Assembly: GCA_041648735.1 (NCBI GenBank) | Contig: JBAZOO010000002.1 | Coordinates: 108,374-172,373 of the forward strand | Length of the DNA: 64,000 nt | Reading direction: 5' to 3' | DNA from: JBAZOO01 sp041648735 | GTDB taxonomy: Bacteria; Verrucomicrobiota; Lentisphaeria; Oligosphaerales; CAITYL01 | Part shown: one piece after another, positions 53,601-61,808 of the stretch | How positions within the stretch are numbered: position 1 is the first letter of the stretch | Layout of the letters: each line of letters starts with the position of its first letter | Position numbers and translations under genes: made by a program | Notes under the pieces: model-generated | What the model saw: only the letters and a program-made list of their open reading frames with translations | What the model was told of the DNA's origin: nothing | The model's database searches: none

Positions 53601-53902
53601 TGGGCCTCCTGGGTGATCCGGCGCAGGTCCTGGACGCCGGCGAGCACCGCGTTGAGGGTGACGAAGTGGCTCTTGGTCGTGTTGGCGATGACGCTGGCGA
53701 GGGTGGTCTTGCCGGTGCCGGGCGGGCCGTAGAAGAGGAGCGACGAGAGCTGGTCCGCCTGGATGGCGCGGCGCAGGAGCCGTCCTGGCGCGAGGATGTG
53801 TTCCTGGCCGATGAACTCGTCCAAGGTGCGTGGCCGCAGCCGCGCCGCCAGCGGCTGCTCCTTGCGGATCTGCCGTTCCCGGTTGTAGTCGAACAAGTCC
53901 AT
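50645..53902 (-). CDS. rarA: RarA-like ATPase fused to a methyltransferase-like domain, with an in-frame REP transposase insertion
   Basis: A 1,085-residue chimera. Residues 1-430 are RarA/MgsA, a replication-restart clamp-loader-like ATPase (Walker A GPPGTGKTT, Walker B FIDEVHRWNK, GATTENPYF). From about 440 to 617 a methyltransferase-like domain begins (ILTFSPTDKATDRW, then LLAPGGTLSLAENLPR). It is interrupted by about 13 in-frame copies of the decapeptide GTGIPACEER (618-750) and by a REP-type transposase (about 755-985). The methyltransferase-like end then resumes (LVNWDEATLATELAAAGF to FLHATAP). ATG at 53902 is chosen because RarA homology starts at MDLFDYNRE. The frame is open throughout. 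Confidence 0.85.
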   Translation of the reverse strand: MDLFDYNRERQIRKEQPLAARLRPRTLDEFIGQEHILAPGRLLRRAIQADQLSSLLFYGPPGTGKTTLASVIANTTKSHFVTLNAVLAGVQDLRRITQEAQDRRGQQGRRTILFIDEVHRWNKAQQDALLPWVENGTVILIGATTENPYFTVNRALVSRSRIFQLKPLTTAHLQAVLRQALRDPERGYGKLRVELHPDALAHLADVANGDARAALNALELAVETTPPDAAGTIAIDMAVAEESIQRRAVLYDKEGDYHFDTISAFIKSLRGSDPDAALYWLAKMVYAGEDPRFIFRRMLIFAGEDIGLADPNALVIANAAAEAFDRVGLPEGNYPLALCCLYLATAPKSNSVMGFFDALAIVEKEKEGEVPCHLRDASRDKEGFGHGAGYQYPHAYRDHWVAQQYLPDSLQGKLFYTPGRLGHEQALAETVRQRRELQLAALRESEGRLAPPEILTFSPTDKATDRWLARTLNGLGAEFATLRERVFAVRTPQRHELILDLSGDTALFTWEALRRAPEGGVWALASTPEAARALADQAQTLPEPRQPQILVGTPCGLRNLLAARGDGDVRFDLAVGRNLLARAADRPALLRELRALLAPGGTLSLAENLPRHGQRLTALLERGTGIPACEERGTGIPACEERGTGIPACKERSTGIHACEERGTGIPACEERGTGIPACEERGTGIPACEERGTGIPACEERGTGIPACEERGTGIPACKERSTGIPACEERGTDIPACAKPEAGIPACNPISPQDTILKTRRKLPHWQRANSVYFVTFRLADSLPQEKLDGWRRRRDAWLALHPEPWDDAAWEEYHRQFTEPMERWLDQGIGGCQLAAEEIRAELMTCLHRFDGERHHLHAYVVMPNHVHLLIEPTAGDTLATLLKGIKGASAKLINARLGRTGAFWQDESHDHIVRSEAQYEHYRAYIRGNPGKAKLAAGRYALYDAFAQTKMSAPRFSQTGMSVLPSGMPVSRWAAAEEFIYTDPADPLVNWDEATLATELAAAGFCEVRSDRALATHPRRIPPAQLDRWFADTPGSYARRLLAAGLDADDLRQFRAALTAAVAGREVPWTTTTLFLHATAP
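50972..51650 (-). mobile_element. REP-associated tyrosine transposase (RAYT) inserted in rarA fusion
   Basis: Translated in the rarA frame, the segment has the Y1 HUH motif MPNHVHLLI, the LATLLKGIKGASAKLINARLG helix and the catalytic Tyr in YEHYRAYIRGNP, with the N-terminal SVYFVTFRLADSLP. REP palindromes flank it in opposite orientations (51002-51061 and 51655-52047), the usual REP/RAYT layout. Whether it keeps its own start is unclear; no stop separates it from the host gene. Confidence 0.85.
51002..51061. repeat. Two degenerate REP units, inverted, on the other side of the RAYT
   Basis: CACAGACATTCCTGTCTGTG and a CGCAGACATTTTTGTCTGCG unit, 30 bases apart, in opposite orientation to the 51655-52047 array. 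Their stems are perfect hairpins with compensatory changes relative to the main array, suggesting selection for the fold. Confidence 0.8.
51655..52047. repeat. Thirteen-unit array of a 30-bp REP palindrome
   Basis: Units of 30 bases, exactly in register at every 30 positions, each with the hairpin CAGGCAGGAATGCCTG followed by TGCCACGCTCTTC or a variant (TGCTACGCTCTTT, TGCCACGTTCCTC). The first unit is degenerate. Since the unit is 30 bases and open in five of six frames, it expands without breaking the rarA frame. Single copies recur at 63826-63878. Confidence 0.95.
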
Positions 53903-54025
53903 GCCCCGCAATGTAACCCGGATTTCCGATTGCCGATTTTCGCTTTTCGCTTGTCCGCCGCCAATTTTCTTCAGCAAGCTTCACGGATCGGCACAAATTC
54001 CCGGATGGGGAGGCGGGGTTGGGAT

Positions 54026-57000
54026 TCAGGGATCGAGGGGGAGGAAGCGGCCGGGTGCGGTGAAGAGCAGGGCGGTGTGGATGGCGGCGGGCGGCAGCCC
54101 GAGGAGCGCGGCCAGGGCGCCGCGGTAGAGCCGGAGCTGGGGCGCGTAGGTGGCGGCGGCGGCGGCCAGGGCGGTTGCGGAGTCCGCAACGCGGTCCGAC
54201 TTGAAGTCGAGCAGGGTGGCGTGTTGGGGGCGGCCGGTGGCGTCGGTCTCGATGACGGCGCGGTCGAAGGTGCCGGTGACCCAGGCGCCGTCGAGGATGA
54301 GGTCGAAGCTGCGTTCGCGCCAGAGGGTGACGCCGGGGGCGGCGGGGCGGGCGAGGGCGGCGCGGATGGCGGGGTCGGCGAGGTTCTGGCGGAACTGGGC
54401 GGCGCCGGCGGCGGCAATTTCCGGGGGGATGGCCGGCTGGCGGGCGCGCCAGCGGGCGATGACCGCCTCGGCCGGTTCGGTTTCGGGCCATTCCAGTTCC
54501 TGGAAGAGTTGGTGCAGGGCCGAGCCGAAGAGCTTGCCGCCGGCGGCGGCGGGGGCGGCGGGCCTGAAGAGGAGGGCGGCGTCCAGTTCCCGCGCCTCGG
54601 CGGCGGAGGGGAGGCGGCGGGGATGGCGTGGCCGGGGCGGCGCGAGGGTTGGCGGCGGGGGCGGTGGCGGTTCCGGGGCGGCGGCGGCCGGGGCGGCGGC
54701 GCGCTCGAACCAGGCGGCGGCGCCGGTGAAGTGGCGGCAGGTGAAGTTGGCGGGGAGCGCCAGTCCGGGTGGCGGGGCTGGCGTGGCCCCGTCGGCCGGC
54801 GTGGCGGGCAAGGCGTTGCGCACCAGGGTGGCGAGGCGGACGGCCTGGCTATTCTGGGGTGGCCGGTCGAGGATGATGGCCAGTTCCTGTTTGGCGCGGG
54901 TGAGGGCGACGTAGAGGGTGCAGAGCGCCTCGAAGCTCTTGGCGGCCTGGGCTTCGTGGAGGGCGGCCTGGAGCGGCCCGGCGTCTTCCAGGTCGGCGAG
55001 GAAGCCGGGGTTCCGGAGGAGCCAGGCGACCTCGGGGCCGGCGGCGCCGATGGTTTCGCCGATGAGCAGCTCGTCCTGGAGGGTGGCGATGCCCTTCTCG
55101 GTTTCCTCCAGGGGCAGGAGGACGAGGTCGAAGCCGAGCCCTTTGCTGTGGTGGATGGTCATCACCTGGACGCGGTTGGCCGGCGCCAGCTCCTTGCCGC
55201 TGTAGGACTCGATGAAATCGGTGAACTCCCGGCCGCCGCGGCCGCCGTTGGCGTCGAATTCGCCGGCGGCGGCGAGGAGGGTCTGGAGTTCGGGGGCGTC
55301 GGCCTCCTCTGGGCGGATGGCGGCGTTGGCGGCCAGTTCCCGCAGCCAGTGGCGGAGGGCGGCGGCGAAGCCGTCGGTGTGGAGCCGGCGCAGCCCGGCG
55401 CGGAGGGCGGCGGCGTCATCCGTGCCCAGCAGATGGCGGAGCGGCGACATGCGGAGGTGTTCAAGGGCGAGGCGGTCGCCGGGATGCTCCAGCCAGCGGC
55501 ACCAGGCCAGCAGCGCGGCGACCAGCGGCTGGTCGGCAATCGCCTTTTCACCTTCCCAGACCACGGGGATGCCGGCTTCGTGCAGGGCGGCGGTCAGTTG
55601 CCCGCCCTTGGCGTTGCTCCGCACCAGGACGGCGGCGGTGAGGCCGCGTTCCCAGGGGCGGACGCGCCGCAGCTCGGCGATGACCGCGTCCGCCTTGCCG
55701 TTCGCCGCCTCGTCGCTGGCGGCCTCCCTGGCGGCCAAGGTGGATTCGAGGACGAAGGCGCAGCCGGGCAGATCCGGTTTCCTGGATTCGTGGGGTGCCC
55801 AAAGTTGCCGCCAGCGGTCGCGGGCCGCCGCGGCCAGCCCCGGGGTTTCGGCGAAGCGGCCGCAGATGGCGTTGACCAGCGCCAGGACGGGCGGGCCGGA
55901 GCGCCAGGATTCGTCCAGCGGCTGGGTTTTGAGGGCGTAGCGGGCGATGATTTCCGGCATCAGGCGGGAATCGCCGCTGCGCCAGCCGTAGATGGCCTGC
56001 TTGATGTCGCCGACCATGAAGAAGCTGCGGCTGCCCGGGTCCTGGAGCAGTTCGTCGGCGAGCCCGGCGATGGCGTGCCATTGGGGGCGGGAGGTGTCCT
56101 GGAACTCGTCCAGCGCCCAATGGTCGAAGCGGCCGTCGAGGCGGTATTCGACGTCGAGCTTGCCGTTGCCGGCGGCCTGGGGGTTTTGGGTGAGGGCGGG
56201 GGCCTGGTCGCGGGTGAGGAGCAGCGTCAGGTCGGCGAAGGTCAATTTGCCGGCCTGGCGGACGCGCCGCTCGTAGGCCGCCTCGTAGTGGGCGAGCAGT
56301 TCGTGGAGGCCGCGGGTGTTCTCCAGGGCGGCCTGGAGCAGGCAGGCGAGGCCGTGGCGGGTGAGGGTGGCCATGGCCTGTTGCGTGGGTGGGGGGAAGG
56401 CGACCTTCTTGAAGTTGGCGATGGTCGCGTCGCCGCATTCCAGGGCCGGCAGGGCGGCGGCGCAGTCCTTCAGGACGTCACGGACGTCGCCGGCCAGTTG
56501 CCCCGCCGGCTGGAGTTCGCCCAGGGCCGTGGCCCACTCCGCCAGTTTCTGCCGCTGGTGGGGGGTGGCCGTGAGGGAATCCAGGCTGGCCAGGAACTGG
56601 GCGCTGGCCTGGCTCAGCGCCGCCGGCGGTTCCAGCGTCCAGGGGGGGCGGCCGCCAAAGATGGCGGTGGGGTCGCCCCAGCGGCGGGGGGCCGGCGTTT
56701 GCAGGTGGCGGGCATGGAATTCCAGGATCACCTCGTCGAGCAAGTCATGGCAGCGCTTCGACTCCCGGCCGAAGGTGGCGCGCTTGAAGGCTTCGAGGAA
56801 GGCCCGCCGCTCCGCCGGCTTGGCGTCGCCGCCGAGGAGCTGGCGCAGGATTGCCTGCCGTTCCGCGGCCTGGGCGTGGTCGGTGAGCAGGGTGAAATCG
56901 GGGGAGATGCCGAGTTCGAGGGGGAAGCTCTGGACGATGCTGGCGAAGAAGCTGTCGAGGGTGCCGATGGCCGAGCGGTGCATGGTTTCCAGGCAGCGGC

Positions 57001-57289
57001 GGAGGATGGTTGCGAACTCCGCACGGCTATGGGGGGGCAGCCCCGGCATGGCCGTTGCCAGGCGGCGGTTCTCCTGGGTGGCGCCGGTGTCGGTGGCGGC
57101 GGCCGCGGCGAGGCGTTCGACCAGGGCGTCGAAGATTTCGCCGGCGGCGGCGCGGGTGAAGGTCAGCGCCAGGAGCCGTTCCAGCGGCACGCCGGCGCCG
57201 AGGAGGGCGACGAGGCGGGTGACCAGGGTGAAGGTCTTGCCGGCGCCGGCGGAGGCCTTGATGGCGAGGTTGGGCAGGGGTGGCGGCAT
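54026..57289 (-). CDS. addA: ATP-dependent helicase/nuclease subunit A (UvrD/RecB type)
   Basis: Helicase-nuclease for double-strand-break end resection, working with AddB. The 1,087 residues have Walker A ASAGAGKTFTLVTR (about 12-25), LALTFTRAAAGE, the SF1 Walker B LDEFQDTSRPQW (about 395), SWRSGPPVLALVN, MTIHHSKGLGFDLV (about 710) and a C-terminal RecB-type nuclease GTFDRAVIE, LLDFKSDRVA and YAPQLRLYRGAL. ATG at 57289. The stop is 123 bases before rarA. A REP transposase and repeats (57348-58482) now separate it from addB. Confidence 0.93.
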   Translation of the reverse strand: MPPPLPNLAIKASAGAGKTFTLVTRLVALLGAGVPLERLLALTFTRAAAGEIFDALVERLAAAAATDTGATQENRRLATAMPGLPPHSRAEFATILRRCLETMHRSAIGTLDSFFASIVQSFPLELGISPDFTLLTDHAQAAERQAILRQLLGGDAKPAERRAFLEAFKRATFGRESKRCHDLLDEVILEFHARHLQTPAPRRWGDPTAIFGGRPPWTLEPPAALSQASAQFLASLDSLTATPHQRQKLAEWATALGELQPAGQLAGDVRDVLKDCAAALPALECGDATIANFKKVAFPPPTQQAMATLTRHGLACLLQAALENTRGLHELLAHYEAAYERRVRQAGKLTFADLTLLLTRDQAPALTQNPQAAGNGKLDVEYRLDGRFDHWALDEFQDTSRPQWHAIAGLADELLQDPGSRSFFMVGDIKQAIYGWRSGDSRLMPEIIARYALKTQPLDESWRSGPPVLALVNAICGRFAETPGLAAAARDRWRQLWAPHESRKPDLPGCAFVLESTLAAREAASDEAANGKADAVIAELRRVRPWERGLTAAVLVRSNAKGGQLTAALHEAGIPVVWEGEKAIADQPLVAALLAWCRWLEHPGDRLALEHLRMSPLRHLLGTDDAAALRAGLRRLHTDGFAAALRHWLRELAANAAIRPEEADAPELQTLLAAAGEFDANGGRGGREFTDFIESYSGKELAPANRVQVMTIHHSKGLGFDLVLLPLEETEKGIATLQDELLIGETIGAAGPEVAWLLRNPGFLADLEDAGPLQAALHEAQAAKSFEALCTLYVALTRAKQELAIILDRPPQNSQAVRLATLVRNALPATPADGATPAPPPGLALPANFTCRHFTGAAAWFERAAAPAAAAPEPPPPPPPTLAPPRPRHPRRLPSAAEARELDAALLFRPAAPAAAGGKLFGSALHQLFQELEWPETEPAEAVIARWRARQPAIPPEIAAAGAAQFRQNLADPAIRAALARPAAPGVTLWRERSFDLILDGAWVTGTFDRAVIETDATGRPQHATLLDFKSDRVADSATALAAAAATYAPQLRLYRGALAALLGLPPAAIHTALLFTAPGRFLPLDP

Positions 57290-57347
57290 GGTTGGAGATC
57301 CGGGGGGAGTGGACGCAAGTGCCTGTTGCTGGAGCCGGGCTTACCCG

Positions 57348-57537
57348 CGCCCCGCCGGGGCGCAGAATGATGTTGGGTGTCGGTTGTCCCCCGGTTGAAA
57401 CCGGGGGCTTTACAATTCCGCCCCGCTGGGGCGGGGGCGGTGGCCCCGGCGGGGCCAGGGTGTGTAGCCCCGGGCTTCCAGCCCGGGGGTTCGGGGATTT
57501 TTCCCTTTCTGTTGCGCCCCAGCGGGGCGCGGTTATC
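57348..57537. repeat. REP-like repeat module left of the second transposase
   Basis: Contains the hairpins GCCCCGCCGGGGC, CCCCCGGTTGAAACCGGGGG, GCCCCGGCGGGGC and CCCCGGGCTTCCAGCCCGGG, ending CGCCCCAGCGGGGCG. The same series recurs at the right end of the array at 58366-58482. No gene in 57290-57532. Confidence 0.9.
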
Positions 57538-57985
57538 CCCAGATGTATCGCTCGTCATAGGAAATGCCGTGCTTTTTCAAAAATGCCACAAACTCTTCCT
57601 GGAAGCTGCAAACCTTATGGTGCTCTTGCTGGTTTTCGATGTACGTCTTCACGTTTGCCGTCGCCGACTCACTGACGGAGAACGCTCCGTAACCGGCTTG
57701 CCATGCAAAGTGGCCGATGACCCGCTTTTCCTCGTTGATCCATGTCGAAGACCCGCCTTTGATATGGCGAACCATTTCGGCCACCGCCATGGCCGGCGGA
57801 AGTTTCGCCAGCAAATGGACATGGTCGAACATGCCGCCCGCCGCGAGGAGGATTCCGTTTTCAGCCCGGATGATGCCGCCGATGTAGGCAAAGAGTTCAG
57901 GACGAAACTCCGGCGCGATGACGGGTTCACGGTTTTTCGTGGAGAAAATGATGTGAAACAGGAGATTGGTGAATGTGTTCGCCAT
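57533..57985 (-). CDS. IS200/RAYT-type Y1 transposase
   Basis: A 150-residue HUH transposase. The start MANTFTNLLFHIIFSTKNRE, the metal-binding MFDHVHLLA (H-x-H, about 53-57) and the catalytic Tyr in NVKTYIENQQEHH (about 115) are those of the IS200-like Y1 family. It sits between addA and addB and is flanked by GC-rich palindromic repeats, the layout of a REP-mobilising (RAYT) unit. It appears intact. Confidence 0.92.
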   Translation of the reverse strand: MANTFTNLLFHIIFSTKNREPVIAPEFRPELFAYIGGIIRAENGILLAAGGMFDHVHLLAKLPPAMAVAEMVRHIKGGSSTWINEEKRVIGHFAWQAGYGAFSVSESATANVKTYIENQQEHHKVCSFQEEFVAFLKKHGISYDERYIWG

Positions 57986-58008
57986 AGCCGGGGTTTCTAA
58001 TACCAGCG

Positions 58009-58482
58009 CCCCGCTGGGGCGCAGAATGATGTTGGGTGTCGGTTGTCCCCCCGGTTGAAACCGGGGGCTTTACAATTCCGCCCCGCTGGGGCGCAGAATG
58101 ATGTTGGGTGTCGGTTGTCCCCCCGGTTGAAACCGGGGGCTTTACAATTCCGCCCCGCTGGGGCGCAGAATGATGTTGGGTGTCGGTTGTCCCCCGGTTG
58201 AAACCGGGGGCTTTACAATTCCGCCCCGCTGGGGCGCAGAATGATGTTGGGTGTCGGTTGTCCCCCGGTTGAAACCGGGGGCTTTACAATTCCGCCCCGC
58301 TGGGGCGCAGAATGATGTTGGGTGTCGGTTGTCCCCCGGTTGAAACCGGGGGCTTTACAATTCCGCCCCGCTGGGGCGGGGGGGCGGTGGCCCCGGCGGG
58401 GCCAGGGTGTGTAGCCCCGGGCTTCCAGCCCGGGGGTTCGGGGATTTTTCCCTTTCTGTTGCGCCCCAGCGGGGCGCGGGAG
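58009..58482. repeat. Five tandem 71/72-bp REP units and end module
   Basis: Units start at 58009, 58081, 58153, 58224 and 58295, each CCCCGCTGGGGCGCAGAATG...; the core is the hairpin CCCCCGGTTGAAACCGGGGG. Units differ mainly by one C in the stem. A sixth unit begins at 58366 and changes into the end module of hairpins also seen at 57412-57537. This explains the whole stretch between the transposase and addB; no gene. Confidence 0.93.
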
Positions 58483-58486
58483 GGGG

Positions 58487-61318
58487 TTACGAACCATCGG
58501 CATTCAGCCAGCCATCGGGTGGGGCGAAGCGGTCGTGCCATTCCCCGGCGGGGCAGAGGCGCTCGAAGCTTTCATGGGCGACTTTGGCCGCCGGTGGCCA
58601 GAAGGTGCCGGCCTGGAGGGCGGCGGCGACGCCGCGGGCGCAGGCCAGGGCGGACTCCAGCGCGGCTTCGTCCAGTTCCGGGAAGGGGGCGACGCCGGTT
58701 CCCAGGACGGCCTTGGGCAGGTTGAAATGGGCCGCCGCGACCACGGCGTCCGCCCCGAGCCGGTCGCGCAGGAGCCAGAGGTAGAGGGGGAGCTGGAGGT
58801 CGGTCCAACGCCGTTGTCCGCCGCGGGTGCCGGCGATTGGGCATTGGGCGTAGGCGGGGGTGTCGTCCCGGCGGGTTCCGGTGTGGGTTTCGGCGGGGCG
58901 CTTGGGGGTGTCGGCGGTCTTGAAGTCGAGCACCCGGTAGTGGCCGGTCTGGTCGTGGCGCTCGACGCGGTCGGGCCGGCCGCGGACGGTCATGCCGGGG
59001 ATCAGCTCCTTCTCCAGGGGCTGTTCGGTGAATTCGGGGAGGATCCGCCAGCCGGCCTGGCGCTGCTGGGCCTGGACGCGGGCGGCGTGGCGCAGCCGCT
59101 GGAGGAGCTGCTCCTTCTGCACCAGCAGGGCGGCAGTGGCGTCGGGGGCAAACTGGCGCTGGAACCACTCCTCCGCGTGGGCGCCGAGGCAGCGGGCGAT
59201 GAGGTCGGGGTCGGTGGAATCGCGCAGTTCGCCGCGGGCGAAGCTTTCGAGGGCGTGGTGGGCGGCGCTGCCGAAGCCGAGGGGATCCAGCTCCAGTTGC
59301 TGGTCATGGAGTTCCGCCATGCGCAGGACATGCTTGAGATAGAAGCGGAAGGGGCATTCGAGGTAGTCGCGGAACTGGGTGGTGGAGAGGCGCGCGGGCG
59401 GCGTGGCGCGGCGCGGGGTGAGCCGCCAGGCGGGTGCCGTTGCGGCGGCGGGGGCGGCCTCGGCCGGGGGGCGGCCGAAGAGGCGGCGGGCGCGGGCGGG
59501 CAGGAGCGGCTCCGGGCAGCGGAAGAGCAGGCGGGAGGGCTTGAGCGCGTCGCCGTCGCTGGAGCTTTTGCCGAGCAGGACGGTCACGGTGCCGGCGGCG
59601 CGGCGGGATTGGATGAGGGTGGTGAAGAGGTAGAGGTCGCGGGCAAAGCGTTGTTCGGCGTCGGGGATGCCCAGAGCGTGGCGGGCGGCGTCGGGCAGGA
59701 AGAGGTGGCGAGTGACGACGGCGGGGAGGAACTCTTCGTTGCCGCCGGTGAGCAGGAGGTGGGGCGCGTCGTTCCAGGGCAGGTCGAGCCAGCCGTCGAA
59801 GACGACCGCCGGCGTGTCCGCCTCCGGCAGGAGGGGCAGCGTTTCCAGGCCTTGGCGGAAGCCGGCGCGCAGGGCGGCGGCATCGGCGATCTGGCCGTGG
59901 ATGATGGGGGCGCGCAATTCCGCCAGCAGCCCGGTGAGGCGGGTGGCGGCTTCGGCGAAGGCGTGGTCTTCGGGGCGGCGCGGGTCGAGTTTGCGTTCTT
60001 GGTAGAGCTGGCCGAGCACGCCCGGCAATTGCTCGGGCCAGTCCTCGCCGCGGAGGGGTTCGAGGAGTTCGTCGAGGCGGGCGATGGCGAGGCGGACGGC
60101 TTTGGCGCCGGGGTCGGCTTCGGCGCGGCGGCGGAGGTCGTCGAGGGTTGCGCAGAGATGGGCGTTCTGCAGCTCGTCGGCAGTGGTCAGGAGTGGGCGG
60201 GGGTCGGCGCTGCCGGCGCGGCGGCGGAGGTCGTCGAGGAAGTCCGGGTGGCGCAGGAGTCGGCTGAAGCTTTCGAAGCGGCCGGTGGCGGCCAGTTCCA
60301 GCAGGTCGGTGGCGAGGCTGGCGAGCGGCTGGCGGGCCAGCGGCTGTTCCACGGGGTTGAGCACGGGGATGCCGCGCTGGCCGAGGCGGTGTTCCAGGTG
60401 CGGCGCGACTTCCGGGTCGAGCACGCCGAGGGCGAGGAGGCCGGCGGCGTTGGCGGGGGTGAGGTCTGGGGGGAGGGCGGCCAGGGCCGCCGCCGCCTGG
60501 TGTTCCGGCTTCATGGCCAGGCGGATCTGGTTGTCGGGCAGTTCCAGTTGCCAGTCGCGCCATTGGTCCGGGCGGGGGCGGCCCCAGTCATCGAACCGTT
60601 CCGCTTCCGTCGCCGGGGCATGGATCCAGGCTTCCACTGCCAGGCCGGCGGCGGCCAGCCGTTCCAACGCCTGGAGCGCCAGCGGCGTCGGATCGGGCAC
60701 GGCCGCGAGCAGCACGCGGTTGACGCCCGCCGGTGGCCGCGGCGTCCGGGCCTGGGCGAGCTGGGCGGCGATGCGGTCTTCGCCGCCCGCGTCGTGGACG
60801 GCGGCGAGGTAGAGCGTTTCCAGGCGCGCCAGTTCCTGCCAGCGCTCCGGTTCGGGCTCCGTCAGCGTTGCCGCGGCGTCCGCCAGGGTGAGGCCGGCGT
60901 CGCTCAGCAGCCGTCGCAGCTTGAACCAGTGGGCGGCGGTGCCGAGGCGCCAGTTCCAGTCGTGGGCTGGCGCGGATGGGAAGAGATGCGTGAACTCCGC
61001 CGGCGGCAACCGGCCGAGCAGCGCCGCGGCGAACAGCAGCGCCTGGGTTTCGGAGAGGAGGTTTGCGGACTCCGCGGGCTGGAAGAGGATTTCCGGGGTC
61101 GCCACGCGGGGGGAGAAGAGGCCGCCGGGCGCCGTGGCCGCCAGCCGTTCCCGCAGCCGCCGCCCGGCCTGGCGGGTGGGGACGAGCACGAGCCAGCCGC
61201 CCAGGTCTGGCGGCAACCCGGCGCCGGCCTGGGCTCCGGCGGCATCGGCCAGCAGCCGTTCCGCCACGGCTTCCACCACTGGCCGCGACCAATCGAGAAA
61301 AATGCGCACGGGGCTCAT
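58487..61318 (-). CDS. addB: AddB-like PD-(D/E)XK nuclease subunit
   Basis: Partner of AddA in DNA-end processing. The 943 residues have a helicase-like N-terminus with no functional Walker A (GGWLVLVPTRQAGRRLRERL), and a C-terminal nuclease domain with TQFRDYLECPFRFYLKHVL, FGSAAHHALESFA, VRGRPDRVE, RVLDFKTAD (D-x-K) and DLQLPLYLWLL. I could not place the four iron-sulfur cysteines found in Gram-positive AddB, so this is the PVC/proteobacterial double-strand-break repair type. GAGGAG precedes the ATG, 16 bases after the upstream gene's stop. Confidence 0.88.
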   Translation of the reverse strand: MSPVRIFLDWSRPVVEAVAERLLADAAGAQAGAGLPPDLGGWLVLVPTRQAGRRLRERLAATAPGGLFSPRVATPEILFQPAESANLLSETQALLFAAALLGRLPPAEFTHLFPSAPAHDWNWRLGTAAHWFKLRRLLSDAGLTLADAAATLTEPEPERWQELARLETLYLAAVHDAGGEDRIAAQLAQARTPRPPAGVNRVLLAAVPDPTPLALQALERLAAAGLAVEAWIHAPATEAERFDDWGRPRPDQWRDWQLELPDNQIRLAMKPEHQAAAALAALPPDLTPANAAGLLALGVLDPEVAPHLEHRLGQRGIPVLNPVEQPLARQPLASLATDLLELAATGRFESFSRLLRHPDFLDDLRRRAGSADPRPLLTTADELQNAHLCATLDDLRRRAEADPGAKAVRLAIARLDELLEPLRGEDWPEQLPGVLGQLYQERKLDPRRPEDHAFAEAATRLTGLLAELRAPIIHGQIADAAALRAGFRQGLETLPLLPEADTPAVVFDGWLDLPWNDAPHLLLTGGNEEFLPAVVTRHLFLPDAARHALGIPDAEQRFARDLYLFTTLIQSRRAAGTVTVLLGKSSSDGDALKPSRLLFRCPEPLLPARARRLFGRPPAEAAPAAATAPAWRLTPRRATPPARLSTTQFRDYLECPFRFYLKHVLRMAELHDQQLELDPLGFGSAAHHALESFARGELRDSTDPDLIARCLGAHAEEWFQRQFAPDATAALLVQKEQLLQRLRHAARVQAQQRQAGWRILPEFTEQPLEKELIPGMTVRGRPDRVERHDQTGHYRVLDFKTADTPKRPAETHTGTRRDDTPAYAQCPIAGTRGGQRRWTDLQLPLYLWLLRDRLGADAVVAAAHFNLPKAVLGTGVAPFPELDEAALESALACARGVAAALQAGTFWPPAAKVAHESFERLCPAGEWHDRFAPPDGWLNADGS

Positions 61319-61334
61319 GGGGCGTCGGGGCTCC

Positions 61335-61793
61335 TCAGCGGGTGGAGAGGACGACCAGCAGGCTGCCGCCGGCGGGGTGGGGGATGCCGCCGAGGATGAC
61401 CGGCTTGCCGGGGCGGAGGCGGACGCGGGTGGTGAGGATCGCCTTCTGCTGGCGTTCCAGGATCACCGAGCAGAGGCCGTCCGGCGTGGCCTCGGTGAAG
61501 GTCAGGACCAGGCCGGAGCCGAGGGCGACGCGCTGGCCGGCGGTGGGGGTCACGTCGCGGGCGGCGAGGAGGCGGAAGGCGTCCGCCTTCAGGTTGGCGC
61601 GGAGCACGGGGAGGAGGTCGGCGAGTTCGGCATGGTCGCCGGGGGCGTCGCCGCCGGTGGTGGCGTGGAGGAGGCGGACGCGGATTTCCGCGGCGGCCCG
61701 GTCTTGGGCGTGGAGGCTGGGGGCGGTGGCGGGCAGGAGGAGGAGGAGCCAGGCGGCGGCGAGGAGGAGGCGGCGGAGGGGCGGTTTCAGCAT
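61335..61793 (-). CDS. Secreted protein of unknown function
   Basis: A 152-residue protein with a signal peptide (1-29, hydrophobic LLLAAAWLLLLLP, ending SLHAQ). The mature part (about 120 residues) is rich in short beta strands, with a G-rich LRPGKPVILGGIPHPAGGSL end like secretin or fimbrial-biogenesis small domains. I do not recognise the family. It lies between the anti-sigma-like gene and addB, 15 bases after the former, so it is likely the sigma factor's co-regulated product. Confidence 0.75.
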   Translation of the reverse strand: MLKPPLRRLLLAAAWLLLLLPATAPSLHAQDRAAAEIRVRLLHATTGGDAPGDHAELADLLPVLRANLKADAFRLLAARDVTPTAGQRVALGSGLVLTFTEATPDGLCSVILERQQKAILTTRVRLRPGKPVILGGIPHPAGGSLLVVLSTR

Positions 61794-61808
61794 GGCGCGG
61801 GTTCCTTT

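Noticed and set aside
51128..57370. A 2,080-codon open frame on the plus strand opposite rarA and addA
   Set aside because: It is antisense to well-supported genes, has no family motifs, and is kept open by GC-rich codon bias and by the REP array, which lacks stops in all plus frames.
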